DNA from: Bradyrhizobium lablabi
GTDB taxonomy: Bacteria > Pseudomonadota > Alphaproteobacteria > Rhizobiales > Xanthobacteraceae
NCBI RefSeq assembly: GCF_018129385.1
Contig: NZ_JAFCLN010000002.1
Span: forward strand, 434,001 to 498,000
Direction: 5' to 3'
DNA: 64,000 bases
Under the pieces are notes generated by a model. That model made no database searches. It was not told the origin of the DNA and worked only from the letters and a program-made list of their open reading frames with translations. Below, in pieces: positions 33,422 through 43,531 of the stretch; position 1 is the first letter of the stretch, and each line of letters opens with the position of its first letter. Both the position numbers and the translations under genes were made by a program.

Positions 33422-34357
33422 TCACTTCAGAAAATCGATCAGCGCGGCGTTGACCTCTTCAGGCCGCTCCTGCTGGATCCAGTGACCGGCGCCTTCCAGG
33501 ATGATCTTCGCCTTCAGGTTCGGCAGCACGCGCTCGAGCTCGTTGACGCGCCTGGCGCCGATCAGTCCGGTGATGACGGAATCCTTTGAGCCGGCAATGA
33601 ACAGCGATGGCTGATGGATCTGCGCGCCCTGCCATGGCGCCGTCAGCTCCCAGTTGCGGTCGAGGTTACGATACCAGTTCAGTCCGCCATGAAAGCCGGA
33701 CTTCCGGTAGGCATCAGTGAAATGCCCGATGTCGGCTTCGCTGAGCCAATCCGGCAGCAGGCGATCCGGATCGAGATTGCCGAGAAAGCTTTTGCCATCG
33801 CGAATGTGGAGATGGCTCGTCTCCGAAATGCCGCGCCCGAGCACGGTTCGCATGGTCAGATCGATATCGCGCTCGAACTCGGCTTCAGCAACGCCCGGCT
33901 CCTGGAAATACTGCCAATAGAAATCGGTGACGCCGGCTTCGCGCAGCAGATCGAGCGGCCGGCCGCGGCCGCGGAAGGGCGGGGGAACGCTGAGGCCCGC
34001 CACACGCGTGAACATGTCCGGCCGGAACATCGCGCAATGCCAGGCGACCGGCGCGCCCCAATCATGGCCGATCACCACGGCCTGCTTCTCGCCGAGCGCG
34101 GTGACGAGCGCAACGATGTCCCCGACATTGTCAAAAATGCTGTAGGCATTCACGTCGGCGGGCGCGCTGGTCTGGCCGAAGCCGCGCATGTCGGGCGCGG
34201 CGACATGGAAGCCGGCGGCAGCCAGCGCCGGGATTTGATGCCGCCAGGAATAGGACAGTTCCGGCCAGCCGTGGCAGAGCACGACGAGGGGGCCTTCGCC
34301 CTGTTCGCGCACAAACATCTCGATCCCGTTGAGCGGAATCGTTCGTGAGGATGCCAT
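33422..34357 (-). CDS. Alpha/beta hydrolase, epoxide hydrolase-like
   Basis: About 311 residues from ATG 34357 (AGGA upstream); ATG 34363 is also possible. The oxyanion motif CHGWPELSYSWR and the nucleophile elbow VIGHDWGAP with an aspartate nucleophile are diagnostic of the epoxide hydrolase/haloalkane dehalogenase group. The catalytic histidine is in EGAGHWIQQERP. Two lid tyrosines expected for epoxide hydrolases appear in DAYRKSGFHGGLNWYRN. It probably hydrolyses an epoxide; substrate unknown. Convergent with rlpA. Confidence 0.85.
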   Translation of the reverse strand: MASSRTIPLNGIEMFVREQGEGPLVVLCHGWPELSYSWRHQIPALAAAGFHVAAPDMRGFGQTSAPADVNAYSIFDNVGDIVALVTALGEKQAVVIGHDWGAPVAWHCAMFRPDMFTRVAGLSVPPPFRGRGRPLDLLREAGVTDFYWQYFQEPGVAEAEFERDIDLTMRTVLGRGISETSHLHIRDGKSFLGNLDPDRLLPDWLSEADIGHFTDAYRKSGFHGGLNWYRNLDRNWELTAPWQGAQIHQPSLFIAGSKDSVITGLIGARRVNELERVLPNLKAKIILEGAGHWIQQERPEEVNAALIDFLK

Positions 34358-34527
34358 CGCCATTTCCTGTCCTGTCGGGAGTTGTCGTCGCGGGCCGGGG
34401 AGCGATCACGATATTCGGGCTCCACCACGCTCGCAATCGTGACGGGTTCGGCTATCGTGCCCGGCAAAAGCCGTGTTGTTCGCATCCCCTGCAACTGGTA
34501 GAACGCCGCTCCGCAAGGACTTGAGCA

Positions 34528-35784
34528 ATGGCCGCCAAACCTTCGTTTTTACACAGATTCCGGTCGATCCAGCCCCTCTGGCGGGGAGCTGCGACCGCGG
34601 CGTTCGTCCTGGCGGTCGTCTCTGCCGGCGCCGTTTACGCCGCCAATAACAGCGTGCAGGGGGCCAAGAAAGACGACAACGCCTTTGACGGTGACGCGCC
34701 GACCGCGATCCTGATCGAGGCGACCAGCGGCAGCGTGCTGTTCGAGAAGAACGCCGATGAACTTCGCGCGCCGTCCAGCATGATGAAGCTGATGACGGCG
34801 GAAGTGGTGTTCAACGCCATCAAGAAGGGCGACGTCAAGCTCACTGACGAGTACCGCATCAGCGAGAATGCCTGGCGGCGCGGCGGCGCGCCTTCGGGCG
34901 GCTCGACCATGTTTGCCGCCATCAACAGCAAGGTGTCGGTCGACGATCTCCTGCACGGCGCGATCATTCAGAGCGGAAACGATTCCTGCATCGCGCTGGC
35001 CGAGGGCATGGCCGGCAATGAGCGCATGTTCGCAACCGACTTCATGACCAAGCGGGCGCGCGAACTCGGCCTGACCAAATCGACCTTCGGCAATTCCAAC
35101 GGGCTGCCCGATCCCATGAACAAGATGACGGTGCGGGAGCTCGCAAAGCTCGCGCGCCATATCATCCTGACCTATCCCGACATGTACAAGTTGTTCGGCG
35201 AGCGCGAATTCACCTGGAACAAGATCCGCCAGCAGAACCGCAATCCGCTGCTCAACTCGCTCAACGGCGCCGACGGGCTGAAAACCGGCTTCACCAAGGA
35301 AGGCGGCTACGGCATGGTCGGCTCGGCCGTGCAGAACGACATCCGGCTGATCGTGGTGATCAACGGCCTCGAGGATCCCGACGACCGCGCCCAGGAAGCC
35401 AAGAAGATGCTGGAATGGGGCTTTCGCAATTTCGAGGCCAGAACGCTTTTCGCAGCCAACCAGTTCGTCGGCTATGCAAAAGTGTTCGGCGGCGAAAGCC
35501 GCTCGGTAAAGCTCGCCAGCCGCGAGCCGATCAAGGTGATGATGCCGAAAAACGGCAGCGAAAGGTTGATCGCGCGGGTGGTCTATAACGGGCCGGTGCG
35601 CGCGCCGATCACGGAGGGCCAACCGGTCGGTATCGTGCGCGTCTGGCGCGGCGCCAATGTCGCCGTGGAAGCGCCGGTCTACGCCGCCGAACCGATCGGC
35701 ACGGGCTCGACGGTGCGCCGCGCCATCGATGGCGCGAGCGAACTCGTCATCGGCATGTTCCGCGCCGGCGCCGAGAAGCTCTGA
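34528..35784 (+). CDS. D-alanyl-D-alanine carboxypeptidase (PBP5/6 type)
   Basis: 418 residues with an N-terminal signal/anchor (ATAAFVLAVVSAGAVYAA). The three penicillin-binding motifs are intact: SMMK (Ser84-Lys87 in RAPSSMMKLMT), SGN in IIQSGNDSCIAL, and KTG in LKTGFTKEGGYGMVGSA. A PBP5 C-terminal beta domain follows. It trims the terminal D-Ala from peptidoglycan pentapeptides in the periplasm. Only 3 nt separate it from tmk. Confidence 0.93.
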   Translation: MAAKPSFLHRFRSIQPLWRGAATAAFVLAVVSAGAVYAANNSVQGAKKDDNAFDGDAPTAILIEATSGSVLFEKNADELRAPSSMMKLMTAEVVFNAIKKGDVKLTDEYRISENAWRRGGAPSGGSTMFAAINSKVSVDDLLHGAIIQSGNDSCIALAEGMAGNERMFATDFMTKRARELGLTKSTFGNSNGLPDPMNKMTVRELAKLARHIILTYPDMYKLFGEREFTWNKIRQQNRNPLLNSLNGADGLKTGFTKEGGYGMVGSAVQNDIRLIVVINGLEDPDDRAQEAKKMLEWGFRNFEARTLFAANQFVGYAKVFGGESRSVKLASREPIKVMMPKNGSERLIARVVYNGPVRAPITEGQPVGIVRVWRGANVAVEAPVYAAEPIGTGSTVRRAIDGASELVIGMFRAGAEKL

Positions 35785-35787
35785 ACC

Positions 35788-36477
35788 ATGGGGGAGGCAG
35801 CAGCGGTCAAACGGCCCTCCGGGCGCGGCAAGTTCATCTCGTTCGAAGGCGGCGAGGGGTCGGGAAAATCGACCCAGATCAAGCTGCTGGCGCAGCGCCT
35901 TGAAGCGGCAAAGCTGCGCGCCATCGTCACGCGCGAACCTGGCGGCTCGCCGGGCGCGGAGATCATCCGCCATCTGGTGCTGTCAGGAATGGGCAAGCTG
36001 CTTGGGCCGGAGGCCGAAACGTTGCTGTTTGCCGCCGCGCGCGACGACCACGTGCATACCGTGATCGAGCCGGCGCTGACGCAAGGCACCTGGGTGCTGT
36101 GCGATCGCTTCTCGGATTCGACGCGGGCCTATCAGGGCAGGTTGGGGAACGTGCCGGCCGGTGTGCTGAACGCGATGCAGCGGGTGACCATCGGCGACCT
36201 GAAGCCGGACCTGACCATCATTCTCGACGTTCCCGTCGAGGTCGGCCTCAAACGCGCCGCCGCCCGCCGCGGTGATGGCGCGCCTGACCGGTTCGAGGCC
36301 GAAGACATCAGGTTTCACCAGGAGCTGCGCGAGGCTTTTCGCCAGATCGCCGCCGAAGACCCCAACCGCTGCGTGCTGATTGACGCCACGCAAAGCAAGG
36401 ACGCCGTCGCCGCCCAGGTGTGGACGGCGCTGCGCGACCATCTGTTCGCGATAGCGACCTCAGCCGGCACCGCATGA
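35788..36477 (+). CDS. tmk: Thymidylate kinase
   Basis: 229 residues. P-loop FEGGEGSGKSTQ, the DRF motif in VLCDRFSDSTRAYQG, the REPGG substrate motif and a lid region (KRAAARRGDGAPDRFE) are present. Phosphorylates dTMP to dTDP for DNA synthesis. Its stop overlaps the holB start by ATGA, a conserved arrangement. Confidence 0.95.
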   Translation: MGEAAAVKRPSGRGKFISFEGGEGSGKSTQIKLLAQRLEAAKLRAIVTREPGGSPGAEIIRHLVLSGMGKLLGPEAETLLFAAARDDHVHTVIEPALTQGTWVLCDRFSDSTRAYQGRLGNVPAGVLNAMQRVTIGDLKPDLTIILDVPVEVGLKRAAARRGDGAPDRFEAEDIRFHQELREAFRQIAAEDPNRCVLIDATQSKDAVAAQVWTALRDHLFAIATSAGTA

Positions 36478-37523
36478 GCCCGCGAAAATCATCCGAAGAG
36501 GAGAGTGCGGTCCGCCACCCACGCGAGACCCCCGACCTGTTCGGGCATCGCGAGGCGGAGAAAGCGCTACTCGATGCCTATCGCAGCGGGCGGATTCCGC
36601 ATGCCTGGCTGATCGGCGGGCCGCAGGGCATCGGCAAGGCAACGCTGGCCTACCGCATGGCCCGGTTCGTGCTGGCGCACCGCAATCCGCATGCGCCGGA
36701 TGTTGAGCGCGCCACTTCGCTCGAGATCGCCCCGTCGGATCCGGTCGCGCGCCAGATCGCGGCCGAAGCCCATGGCGGGCTCTTGGTGCTGGAGCGCGGC
36801 CTCAACGATCGCGGCGTGCTCCGCACAGTGATCACGGTCGACGAGACCCGCGAGACGATTTCGTTCTTCGGCTCGACCGCGGCGGTGGAGGGCTGGCGGG
36901 TCTGCATCGTCGATACCGTCGACGAGCTCAATCCGAACGCGGCCAATGCGCTGCTGAAAATCCTCGAGGAGCCGCCGCAGCAATCGCTGTTCCTGCTGGT
37001 GAGCCACGCGCCTTCGCGGGTACTGCCCACCATCTTGTCACGCTGCCGCAAATTGCCGTTGCGGCCGCTGGCGAGCGAGGACGTCATTCGCGCAGCGGCG
37101 GGCGCCAGCGATCGTCCGGCCGGCGATCCGGCGCTCGTTGAAGCTGCCGCAGCTTCGGAAGGCAGCGTGGCGCGCGCGCTGACCCTGCTCGGCGGTGACG
37201 CGCTGAAGCTTCAGCAGCGTACCGCGGCACTGCTTGCGACGCTGCCCAGAGTCGATCCGCGCGAACTGCATGCGCTCGGCGATTCCCTTGGGATCAGCGA
37301 CCGCGTGGCGCTGGCCGCCTTCATGGACGGCGTCGAACGCTGGGTCTCGGAGCGCCTGCATGCGGACGAGGCCAACGCCAATGCGAACCTGCCCCGCCTT
37401 GCACGGCTGGCGGAGGTATGGGAAAAGATCGCCCGCGCCGCGCGCGACACCGCAGAATATAATCTGGAACGAAAGCCGCTGGTTTTCTCGGTGTTTTCGC
37501 AGCTCGCGGAAGCAACGCGCTAG
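36474..37523 (+). CDS. holB: DNA polymerase III delta' subunit
   Basis: 349 residues from ATG 36474. An AAA+ clamp-loader subunit: [20 protein letters not shown] is the P-loop region and [20 protein letters not shown] is the sensor/Walker B region typical of delta'. The SRC motif is present in [14 protein letters not shown]. Together with tmk and metG this is the standard alphaproteobacterial replication/translation cluster. Confidence 0.93.
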   Translation: MSPRKSSEEESAVRHPRETPDLFGHREAEKALLDAYRSGRIPHAWLIGGPQGIGKATLAYRMARFVLAHRNPHAPDVERATSLEIAPSDPVARQIAAEAHGGLLVLERGLNDRGVLRTVITVDETRETISFFGSTAAVEGWRVCIVDTVDELNPNAANALLKILEEPPQQSLFLLVSHAPSRVLPTILSRCRKLPLRPLASEDVIRAAAGASDRPAGDPALVEAAAASEGSVARALTLLGGDALKLQQRTAALLATLPRVDPRELHALGDSLGISDRVALAAFMDGVERWVSERLHADEANANANLPRLARLAEVWEKIARAARDTAEYNLERKPLVFSVFSQLAEATR

Positions 37524-37570
37524 CGGCGCATACCGAAAAATCATCTGCGTTCGAACCGACAAAGGAATTT

Positions 37571-39499
37571 GTGGTGGCCAAGAAATCTTCGAAAAAGAAA
37601 AAGACGAAGAAGACAGCGGCCGCCGCTTCGAAGAAGCGCGTGAAAAAGGCGGGCGCGAAAAAGACCGCGAAGAAGGCCCGGAAAGTAGCCGCGAAGAAAT
37701 CCAAAAAGACGGCCAGGAAGGCGCCGAAGAAGGTCGCGAAAAAGGCCGCCAAAAAATCAGCCAAGAAATCAGCCGCGAAACCGGCAAAGAAGGCCAAGAG
37801 CGCGCCCCCGAAAGCGGCTGCGCGCCCGAAAGCCAAGACCGCTGCCCAGGACGCACCCAAGCCAGCCGCGCCAAAGCCAGTTGCACCCAAACCGGCCGCA
37901 CCGAAGAAGGCCCCGCCGGCCGCAGCGCCTGTGCCGGCGACATCGCGCGGCAACATCTATTACATCACCACCGCCATCGCCTATCCGAACGGCCAGCCGC
38001 ATATCGGCCACGCCTATGAGGCGATCGCGACCGATGCGCTGGCGCGCTTTCAGCGGCTCGACGGCAAGGACGTGTTTTTCCTGACCGGCACCGACGAGCA
38101 CGGCCAGAAGATGATCCAGACGGCTGCCGCCGAAGGCATGACCCCGGCTGAACTGGCCGCCCGCAACGCCGGCCGCTTTCGGGAGATGGACGAGGCACTC
38201 AACGTCTCCTTCGACCGCTTCATCCGCACCACGGAGCCTGCTCACCACAAGTCGGTGCAGGCGATCTGGAACCGGATGCAGCAGAACGGCGACATCTACA
38301 TCGACGTCTATTCCGGCTGGTATTCGGTGCGCGACGAAGCGTACTATTTCGAGGAGGAAACCTCCGTCGGCGAGGACGATGTGCGCCGCGGCCCGCAGGG
38401 CACGCCGGTGGAGTGGGTCGAGGAGAAGAGCTACTTTTTCCGGCTCTCCGCCTATCAGGACAAGCTGCTTGCGCTCTACGAAAGCCAGCCGGATTTCATC
38501 GGGCCAGACTCGCGCCGCAACGAGGTCATCAGCTTCGTGAAGGGCGGGCTAAAGGATCTTTCGATCTCGCGCACCACCTTCGACTGGGGCGTGAAGGTAC
38601 CGAACGACCCCGAGCACGTGATGTATGTCTGGGTCGATGCCCTGACCAACTACGTCACGGGCGTCGGATTTCCCGACGAGACCGATGCGAACTGGCGCTA
38701 CTGGCCGGCGGATGTGCACATCATCGGCAAGGACATCATCCGCTTCCACGCGGTGTACTGGCCGGCGTTCCTGATGTCAGCCGGCGTGCCCTTGCAGAAG
38801 CGCGTCTATGCCCACGGCTTCCTGTTCAGCCGGGGCGAGAAGATGTCGAAGTCGGTCGGCAACGTCGTCGACCCCTTCAATCTCGCCAAGCAATATGGCG
38901 TCGATCAGGTGCGCTATTTCTTCCTGCGCGAGGTGCCGTTCGGGCAGGACGGCAACTACAACCACGAGGCCATCGTCGCGCGCATCAATGCCGACCTCGC
39001 CAACGATCTCGGCAATCTGGCGCAGCGCTCGCTGTCGATGATCGCAAAGCAGCTCGGCGGCGTGCTGCCGGAGCCGGGCGAGTTTTCGGACAACGACAAG
39101 GCCATTCTGGCGCAGGCCGATGCCATGATCGAGGCCTCACGCACCGCGATGGCGACGCAGCAGATCCACCAATGGCTCAACACGGTGTGGGCCGTCGTCG
39201 CCGAAGCCAACCGCTATTTCGCGGGCGAGGCGCCATGGGCGCTGGCGAAGACCGATCCTGGCAGGCAGAAGACGGTGCTCTATGTCACCGCCGAAGTCGT
39301 GCGCCAGATCGCGATCCTGGCGCAGCCGGTGATGCCGGAATCGATGAGCAAACTGCTCGACAGCCTCGGCATTCCCCAGGGCGAGCGCCAGTTCGCGGCA
39401 CTGGGCACGCGCATAGCAGCCGGTACGGCCTTGCCGCTACCGGTCGGTGTGTTCCCGCGCTATGTCGAACCAAAAGAGCCAGAAAACGGCCAAGTGTGA
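37571..39499 (+). CDS. metG: Methionyl-tRNA synthetase with histone H1-like N-terminal extension
   Basis: 642 residues from GTG 37571 (AAAGGA upstream; GTG 37574 equally possible). Residues 1 to about 125 are almost wholly Lys/Ala/Pro ([20 protein letters not shown] type), resembling eukaryotic H1 tails. The catalytic domain starts at [20 protein letters not shown] with the HIGH motif. KMSKS is present in [11 protein letters not shown], followed by the helical anticodon-binding domain. It charges tRNA-Met. It is the short MetG type without the C-terminal dimer domain. The tail may bind tRNA or DNA. Confidence 0.94.
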   Translation: MVAKKSSKKKKTKKTAAAASKKRVKKAGAKKTAKKARKVAAKKSKKTARKAPKKVAKKAAKKSAKKSAAKPAKKAKSAPPKAAARPKAKTAAQDAPKPAAPKPVAPKPAAPKKAPPAAAPVPATSRGNIYYITTAIAYPNGQPHIGHAYEAIATDALARFQRLDGKDVFFLTGTDEHGQKMIQTAAAEGMTPAELAARNAGRFREMDEALNVSFDRFIRTTEPAHHKSVQAIWNRMQQNGDIYIDVYSGWYSVRDEAYYFEEETSVGEDDVRRGPQGTPVEWVEEKSYFFRLSAYQDKLLALYESQPDFIGPDSRRNEVISFVKGGLKDLSISRTTFDWGVKVPNDPEHVMYVWVDALTNYVTGVGFPDETDANWRYWPADVHIIGKDIIRFHAVYWPAFLMSAGVPLQKRVYAHGFLFSRGEKMSKSVGNVVDPFNLAKQYGVDQVRYFFLREVPFGQDGNYNHEAIVARINADLANDLGNLAQRSLSMIAKQLGGVLPEPGEFSDNDKAILAQADAMIEASRTAMATQQIHQWLNTVWAVVAEANRYFAGEAPWALAKTDPGRQKTVLYVTAEVVRQIAILAQPVMPESMSKLLDSLGIPQGERQFAALGTRIAAGTALPLPVGVFPRYVEPKEPENGQV

Positions 39500-39508
39500 T
39501 TGAGGGTG

Positions 39509-40300
39509 ATGCTCGTCGACAGCCACTGCCATCTGGATTTTCCTGATTTCGCCGAGGACCTCGACGGCATCGTCGCGCGCGCCGAGACCGCCGGGATCGG
39601 GCGCATCGTTACGATCTCGACCCGGGTGAGGCGGCTCGGCGAATTGCTTGATATCACCGAGCGTTTTCCGAACGTCTATTGCTCGGTTGGTACCCATCCG
39701 CATAACGCGGATGAGGAGGACGGCATTCCAGCCTCGGAGCTGATCGAGCTGACCAGACATCCCAAGGTCGTTGCACTCGGCGAGGCGGGGCTGGATTACT
39801 TCTACGAGCACGGCTCGCGTGAAGCGCAGGAGCGCGGTTTTCGCGCCCATATCGCCGCTGCGCGCGCCACCGGTCTGCCGCTTGTGATCCACACCCGCGA
39901 GGCGGATGAGGATTGCGGCCGTATCCTCGAAGACGAGGTGGCGAAGGGCCCGTTCAAGGCGGTGCTGCATTGCTATACCGGCGGGCGCGAGCTTGCGATG
40001 AAGGCGATCTCGCTAGGGCTCTCCATCTCCTTCACGGGCATCCTCACGTTCAAGAAGTCGGACACCTTGCGGGCACTGGCGGCCGAATTGCCGGCCGACC
40101 GCATCATGGTCGAGACCGACGCGCCGTATCTCGCCCCCGGCAAGTTTCGCGGCAAGCGCAACGAGCCGTCCTATGTGGTCGAGGTGGCAAAGGTGCTGGC
40201 GGAGACGCGTGGCGTGACGCTGGAAGAAATCTCGCGGCAGACCACCGAAAACTTCTTTCGCCTGTTCTCCAAAGTACCGGCGTCGAAGGCCGCCGCATGA
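39509..40300 (+). CDS. tatD: TatD family metal-dependent hydrolase
   Basis: 263 residues from ATG 39509; TTG 39500 and GTG 39506 are upstream alternatives. TIM-barrel metal ligands appear in VDSHCHLDF, VGTHPHNA, GEAGLDYFYE, VIHTREADED, LHCYTGG and METDAPYLAP fits as VETDAPYLAP. TatD proteins are Mg-dependent DNases or related phosphodiesterases. It follows metG closely, as in many bacteria. Confidence 0.92.
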   Translation: MLVDSHCHLDFPDFAEDLDGIVARAETAGIGRIVTISTRVRRLGELLDITERFPNVYCSVGTHPHNADEEDGIPASELIELTRHPKVVALGEAGLDYFYEHGSREAQERGFRAHIAAARATGLPLVIHTREADEDCGRILEDEVAKGPFKAVLHCYTGGRELAMKAISLGLSISFTGILTFKKSDTLRALAAELPADRIMVETDAPYLAPGKFRGKRNEPSYVVEVAKVLAETRGVTLEEISRQTTENFFRLFSKVPASKAAA

Positions 40301-41103
40301 CGCTGACGCTAACAATCATGGGCTGCGGGTCTTCCGCCGGCGTGCCGCGTCCGGCGCTCGGCTGGGGCCGCTGCGATCCCAATAACCCGAAAAACCGCCG
40401 CCGCCGCTGCTCGCTGCTGGCCGAGCAGAATTCCGGCAACGGCACCACCCGCGTCGTGATCGACACCTCGCCCGACCTGCGCGAGCAATTGATCGACGCC
40501 AATGTCGATCACCTCGACGCGGTGTTTTTGACCCACGAGCACGCCGACCAGACCCACGGCATCGACGATCTGCGTTCCGTCGTGCTGCATCAGCGCAAAC
40601 GCATCCCGACCTATTTCAACCAGTCGACCGCCAAGGACATCATGGCGCGGTTCTCCTACTGCTTCATCTCGCCCGAGGGCAGCGACTATCCGCCGATCCT
40701 CAACCGGCATTCGATCGAAGCCGGTGAAAGCCGGGAAATTTCGGGGAAGGGCGGCGCGATCACGCTGACCGCCTTCAACCTCCAGCACGGCAACATTCCC
40801 GCGCTCGGCTATCGCATTGGGAACGCCGCCTACACGCCCGATCTCAGCGACATCCCCCAGAAAAGCTGGCCGGCGCTGGAAAACCTCGATCTCTGGATCG
40901 TCGACGGACTGCGCTACGCGCCGCATCCGAGCCATTTTTCGGTCGACGATGCGCTGTCCTGGATTGCCCGCTTCAAGCCGAAGCGCGCCGTGATCACCAA
41001 TATGCATGCCGACATCGATTACGAAGTGCTGCGCCAGAGCCTGCCGGCGGGAGTCGTCCCAGCGCATGACGGGATGCGGTTGACGCTGGAGGCCAGTGGC
41101 TAG
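40297..41103 (+). CDS. MBL-fold metallo-hydrolase (PhnP-like)
   Basis: 268 residues from ATG 40297, overlapping the tatD stop by ATGA. The metal-binding THEHADQTHG (HxHxDH) and the substrate region MGCGSSAGVPRPALGWGRCD, with cysteine-rich CDPNNPKNRRRRCS, match the PhnP/cyclic phosphodiesterase branch of the metallo-beta-lactamase superfamily. The physiological substrate is unknown; no phn genes are near. Tight linkage with tatD is conserved in rhizobia as far as I recall. Confidence 0.88.
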   Translation: MTLTLTIMGCGSSAGVPRPALGWGRCDPNNPKNRRRRCSLLAEQNSGNGTTRVVIDTSPDLREQLIDANVDHLDAVFLTHEHADQTHGIDDLRSVVLHQRKRIPTYFNQSTAKDIMARFSYCFISPEGSDYPPILNRHSIEAGESREISGKGGAITLTAFNLQHGNIPALGYRIGNAAYTPDLSDIPQKSWPALENLDLWIVDGLRYAPHPSHFSVDDALSWIARFKPKRAVITNMHADIDYEVLRQSLPAGVVPAHDGMRLTLEASG

Positions 41104-41120
41104 ATCGGGAGGAGCTTTCC

Positions 41121-41753
41121 ATGATCGGCTTGTTTTTTGAAGTTGAGACCCGGGAAGGGCACCGAGACCAGTATCTCGATCTCGCCGCCGCGCTGAAGCC
41201 CGCCCTTGAGGCGACGGGCGGCTGCCTGTCGATCGAGCGGTTCAGGAGCCTCACGCGGGAAAACCTGCTGCTCTCCCATCAGATTTGGCAGGACGAGGGA
41301 GCACTCACGGCATGGCGGGTCCACGGCCAGCATCACAAGGTGCAGGAGCTCGGCCGCGAAAAGGTCTTTTCGGATTATCGCATCCGCATCGCCCAGGTGA
41401 TCCACGAGGCGCGGCCGGGAAAGCCGGTCTGGCGACCGGAACGTCGTACGCCCTATAACGATCCGGCGCGTCGTCAACCAACCTACGTATTATCAGCGGA
41501 ATCAAAGAGCGCCAGCCTGCCGGTCGAAACCGAATGGCGGCGGGACGCATTCGAGAGCGTTTATCGCGAAGGCCACTTCGCGCACCTGATCGATCTGCCG
41601 GACCCTCAGTCCGGCATCGATTTCGGCCAGCGGTTGTTTGCGGATGCCACGACCGAATATTTTCGCGTCCTCGAAGTGATGCGGGACTATACCATGTACG
41701 ATCGATCGGAGGCGCCGCAGTATTATCCGCCCGTTGAGCGAGCGTCACACTAA
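41121..41753 (+). CDS. Antibiotic biosynthesis monooxygenase-like domain protein
   Basis: 210 residues. Residues 1-95 look like an ABM dimeric alpha/beta barrel domain (FFEVETREGHRDQYLDLAAA, SIERFRSLTRENLLLSHQIW). ABM proteins act as haem-degrading or quinol monooxygenases, but many have no known activity. The second half (residues 96-210) is charged and aromatic and matches nothing I recognise. A repeat element follows. Confidence 0.65.
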   Translation: MIGLFFEVETREGHRDQYLDLAAALKPALEATGGCLSIERFRSLTRENLLLSHQIWQDEGALTAWRVHGQHHKVQELGREKVFSDYRIRIAQVIHEARPGKPVWRPERRTPYNDPARRQPTYVLSAESKSASLPVETEWRRDAFESVYREGHFAHLIDLPDPQSGIDFGQRLFADATTEYFRVLEVMRDYTMYDRSEAPQYYPPVERASH

Positions 41754-41761
41754 GCGAAGAC

Positions 41762-41845
41762 CGTCATTGCGAGGAGCGAAGCGACGAAGCAATCCATATC
41801 GCCGCAAGCGCAAAGATGGATTGCTTCGCTTCGCTCGCAATGACG
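41762..41845. repeat. Palindromic intergenic repeat
   Basis: An 84-bp inverted repeat. The left arm begins CGTCATTGCGAGGAGCGAAG and the right arm ends CTTCGCTCGCAATGACG, with AATCCAT / ATGGATT near the loop. Elements of this form, CGTCATTGCGAGGAGC, recur between genes in Bradyrhizobium and relatives. It lies between convergent genes and could also end transcription. Confidence 0.75.
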
Positions 41846-41856
41846 GGCCGAGAGAC

Positions 41857-43506
41857 CTAGGCCGAAATCGCCTTTGCCGATTCCACCTGGTTGCGCAGCA
41901 GGAATTTCTGAATCTTGCCGGTCGACGTCTTCGGGATGGCGCCGAACACCACGGCCTTCGGCGTCTTGAAGCCGGACATGTGGCTGCGGCAATAGGCGAT
42001 GATCTCGGCTTCGGTCGCTTTCGCCCCTTCCTTCAGCTCGATGAAGGCGCAGGGCACTTCGCCCCATTTCGTATCGGGCTTGGCCACCACGGCGGCGAAC
42101 AGCACGGCCGGATGCTTGTAGAGGATGTCCTCGACCTCGACGGACGAGATGTTCTCGCCGCCGGAGATGATGATATCCTTGGAGCGGTCCTTGATGATGA
42201 CGTAGCCGTGCTCGTCGAGCACGCCGAGATCGCCGGTGTGAAACCAGCCGCCGGCAAAGGCTTCCTGCGTGGCCTTCTCGTTCTTCAGATAGCCCTTCAT
42301 CACGATATTGCCGCGGAACATGACCTCGCCAATGGTCTCGCCGTCGCGCGGCACCTCGCGCATCGTTGCGGGATCGAGCACGGTGACGGCTTCCTCCAGC
42401 GGGTAGGGCACGCCCTGCCGCCGCTTCAACTGCGCCCGCTGATCCGCCGGCAGCTCGTCCCAGCCGGGCTGCTCGGCGCAGACCGAGGCGGGGCCATAGA
42501 CTTCGGTCAGGCCGTAGACATGGGTCAACTTGATGCCGATGCTCTCGGCGCCCTCGAGCACCGCGACCGGCGGCGCCGCGCCCGCGATCAAACCAACCAC
42601 GGGCCGCGCCTTCGCGCCCTTGGGCGCGCCCGGCGCGTTGATCAGCGTGTTGTAGACGATCGGCGCACCGCACATGTGGGTGACGCCGTGCTTCGGGATC
42701 AGCTCGAATATCTTGGCAGGGTCGACCTTGCGCAGGCAGACATTGACGCCGGCTGAGGCCGCGACCGTCCACGGAAAGCACCAGCCGTTGCAGTGGAACA
42801 TCGGCAGGGTCCAGAGATAGACCGGGTGCTGGCCGAGATTGCCGGCGAGAATGTTGCTGACCGCATTGAGGTACGCGCCGCGATGGTGCGTCACCACGCC
42901 CTTGGGATTGCCCGTGGTGCCCGAAGTGTAGCTGAGTGCAATGGCGTCCCATTCATCGGTCGGCAGTCTTGGCTCGAAGTTTGGATCGCCTTGGGCGACG
43001 GCGGCTTCATACTCGATCTCGCCGATCCGCTTGCCGCCTGTGAACGCCGCATCGTCGACGTCGACAACGAACGGCTTTGGGCCCTTCATCTGCGTCAGGG
43101 CTTCCGCGATCACGCCGGCAAATTCCGGATCGACCAGAATGATTTTGGCGCCGCCATGGTCGAGCTGGAAGGCGATCGAGGGCGCATCGAGGCGGATGTT
43201 GAGCGCGTTCAGCACGGCGCCGGCCATCGGCACGGCAAAATGCAGCTCGTTCATCGCGGGGATGTTCGGCAGCATCGCCGCGACCGTGTCGCCTTGCCCG
43301 ATGCCGCGGCCGGCCAGCCAGGACGCAAAGCGGCGGCAGCGCGCATAGGTTTGCGACCAGGTGAACTCGCGGCCCTCATAGACCGTACTGACATGGTTCG
43401 GGAAAACCGCCGCGGAGCGAACCAGAAAGCTCAGCGGCGTCAGCGGCACATAATTGGCCGGCGTCTTGTCCAATCCGATGCTGTACTGGTTCGGCGTCCC
43501 GCTCAT
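41857..43506 (-). CDS. Acyl-CoA synthetase (AMP-forming)
   Basis: 549 residues from ATG 43506 (GGGGAA upstream; ATG 43512 also in frame). ANL-superfamily motifs: the P-loop SYTSGTTGNPKGVVTHHRG, YGLTEVYGP, TGDLGVLDEHGY, and the C-terminal catalytic lysine in PKTSTGKIQKFLLR. Activates a carboxylic acid with ATP and CoA. The chain-length group is medium/long-chain (AlkK-like) by overall appearance. Followed upstream by a TRAP transporter on the same strand, 25 nt apart, so imported acid may be its substrate. Confidence 0.88.
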   Translation of the reverse strand: MSGTPNQYSIGLDKTPANYVPLTPLSFLVRSAAVFPNHVSTVYEGREFTWSQTYARCRRFASWLAGRGIGQGDTVAAMLPNIPAMNELHFAVPMAGAVLNALNIRLDAPSIAFQLDHGGAKIILVDPEFAGVIAEALTQMKGPKPFVVDVDDAAFTGGKRIGEIEYEAAVAQGDPNFEPRLPTDEWDAIALSYTSGTTGNPKGVVTHHRGAYLNAVSNILAGNLGQHPVYLWTLPMFHCNGWCFPWTVAASAGVNVCLRKVDPAKIFELIPKHGVTHMCGAPIVYNTLINAPGAPKGAKARPVVGLIAGAAPPVAVLEGAESIGIKLTHVYGLTEVYGPASVCAEQPGWDELPADQRAQLKRRQGVPYPLEEAVTVLDPATMREVPRDGETIGEVMFRGNIVMKGYLKNEKATQEAFAGGWFHTGDLGVLDEHGYVIIKDRSKDIIISGGENISSVEVEDILYKHPAVLFAAVVAKPDTKWGEVPCAFIELKEGAKATEAEIIAYCRSHMSGFKTPKAVVFGAIPKTSTGKIQKFLLRNQVESAKAISA

Positions 43507-43531
43507 CGGCATTTCCCCGCAAAAAATGTTC

